Positions 62,952-64,000 of a stretch of DNA of 64,000 nt are shown piece by piece. The position numbers were made by a program, and so were the translations under genes. Under the pieces are notes generated by a model. That model saw nothing but the letters and a program-made list of their open reading frames with translations, ran no database searches and was not told where the DNA came from. Source of the DNA: Diphasiastrum complanatum (taxonomy: Eukaryota > Streptophyta > Lycopodiopsida > Lycopodiales > Lycopodiaceae); NCBI GenBank assembly GCA_029204225.1, contig CM055111.1:266453-330452 (forward strand), written 5' to 3'. Position 1 is the stretch's first letter, and each line of letters opens with the position of its first letter.

Positions 62952-64000
62952 AATGGTAATAGGGTTACCGGCATTGCAAGATGATCATCATATAATATGT
63001 GAAGGATGCATCATGGGAAAGCATCACAGGGAGACATTCAAGAAAGCCGGAGCTGCAAGAGCTAAGAAACCGTTGGAACTCATTCACAGCGACCTGTGCG
63101 GCCCAATGAAGACCATGTTGTTGGGGAAAGCATATTATTTTATGACTTTCATAGATGATTACTCTAGGAGGACATGGATTTATTTCTTGAAGAAGAAATC
63201 TGACGCTCTTACTCGCTTCAAGGAGTTCAAAACTTTGGTAGAGAATCAACTGGATGCACACATCAAAGTGCTAAGATCTGATAGAGGGGGCGAATAAAAA
63301 TCTGATGATTTTGAGGACTTTTGCAAAGAACATGGCATTAAAAGACAGTTCACACAGTCACACACGCCGCATAGTAATGGTGTAGCTGAAAGGAAAAATA
63401 GGACTATTACGGAGAGTGCACGCTCCATGATGAAGTAAATGGGCTTGATCGATTCACTTTGGTCAGAAGCGTGCAGTGCAGCAACGTTCTTGCAAAATAG
63501 GAGCCCTACAGTTGCGGTTCCAAATGTGACTCTCGAAGAACCACTTACAATAATAAAGCCAAAAATTGACAAGTTTTGTGTCATTGGATGTAAGGCCTAT
63601 GTACATGTGCCAAAGGAGGAGCGAAAGAAACTTGATGCCAAAGCAATCAAATGTATCTTCATCGATTATGATGAGAGGACGAAGGCATACAGGTGTTTTG
63701 ATCCTGTAATGAACAAAATTCACATTAGCAAAGATGTGATCTTTGATGAAACGCATGGGTATGAAGATGAAGACCATGCAAGTGGTGAAAGCATCAAAAG
63801 ACTTCCCACAATTTTGGAGGAAGAAAATGAAGAAGATGCTCCACAAAATGATGCATGTGAAGATGAGAGTCAAGAGGGCGAATATGAAAGGACTCCACCT
63901 ATTCAAGAGCCTAGGGGGAGGTACTTGCCAATAGGAGCAATAAAGGAGAAACCAGTTGGAAGTAAGAGACACTACTTAGACACTCCTTGGGATACATACT
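62952..64000 (+). pseudogene. Copia-F integrase fragment, continues past the window
   Basis: It begins MVIGLPALQDD exactly where the Copia-C2 LTR ends, then [53 protein letters not shown] and VLRSDRGGE followed by a stop. [16 protein letters not shown], a TAA-interrupted SMMK/MGLIDSLWSEA and KCIFIDYDERTKAYRCFDP come next. The acidic linker EEENEEDAPQNDACEDESQE leads to the window edge. The D, D and E residues remain but at least two stops are present. Confidence 0.88.

Overview
This window is plant nuclear DNA, most likely from a large-genome species. A gymnosperm is my guess, based on very large transposon-filled introns and a diverged coding sequence; nothing in the window proves it. I find one host gene. 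It lies on the minus strand, starts at 48113 and is still open at 10070. Ten exons can be read with splice sites and encode the first 516 residues of an NTMC2T3/SYTF-like protein: an N-terminal membrane anchor, an SMP lipid-transfer-type domain, C2A, and the beginning of C2B. All ten exons are whole numbers of codons, so every intron is phase 0. Intron 5 is about 26.5 kb and intron 9 about 8.6 kb. The remaining introns seen in full are 0.1-0.3 kb.

Layout (element labels are mine). 1-1.87 kb: unassigned sequence, a 96-bp tandem duplication and an unrecognised ORF running off the left edge. 1.87-7.92 kb: chromodomain-type Ty3/gypsy element GYP1, minus. 7.9-10.0 kb: unassigned. 10.07-19.06 kb: exons 10 and 9 with intron 9 between them, which holds a 70-bp tRNA-related SINE head with 15-bp target-site duplications, Copia-A (complete with LTRs and TSD, but no reverse transcriptase) and a Copia gag remnant. 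19.27-20.44 kb: exons 8-6. 20.44-46.96 kb: intron 5, holding a LINE endonuclease remnant, a 783-bp hAT-like MITE, LTR and integrase fragments, Copia-B1 fused to GYP2, Copia-B2 (TSD present, internal inversion), Copia-C1 and a further LTR. 46.97-48.11 kb: exons 5-1. 48.1-51.3 kb: 5' flank. 51.3-64 kb: Copia-D fragments, a Copia-E gag remnant, Copia-C2 with both LTRs, and a Copia-F integrase fragment leaving the window.

How the parts relate. The host gene predicts an ER-anchored lipid-transfer or tethering protein of membrane contact sites. Everything else is retroelement debris in its introns and flanks. Three patterns stand out. First, the 5' splice sites of two successive exons (9 and 10) sit directly on long CT microsatellites. 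Second, the Copia bodies examined retain little or no reverse transcriptase. Third, two members of one Copia family (C1 and C2) carry a shared, colinear protein-coding module of unknown origin in place of part of pol. In C2 it lies in a 664-codon uninterrupted ORF. This module is my main candidate for something undescribed. No tRNA, rRNA, CRISPR or bacterial-type features were found.
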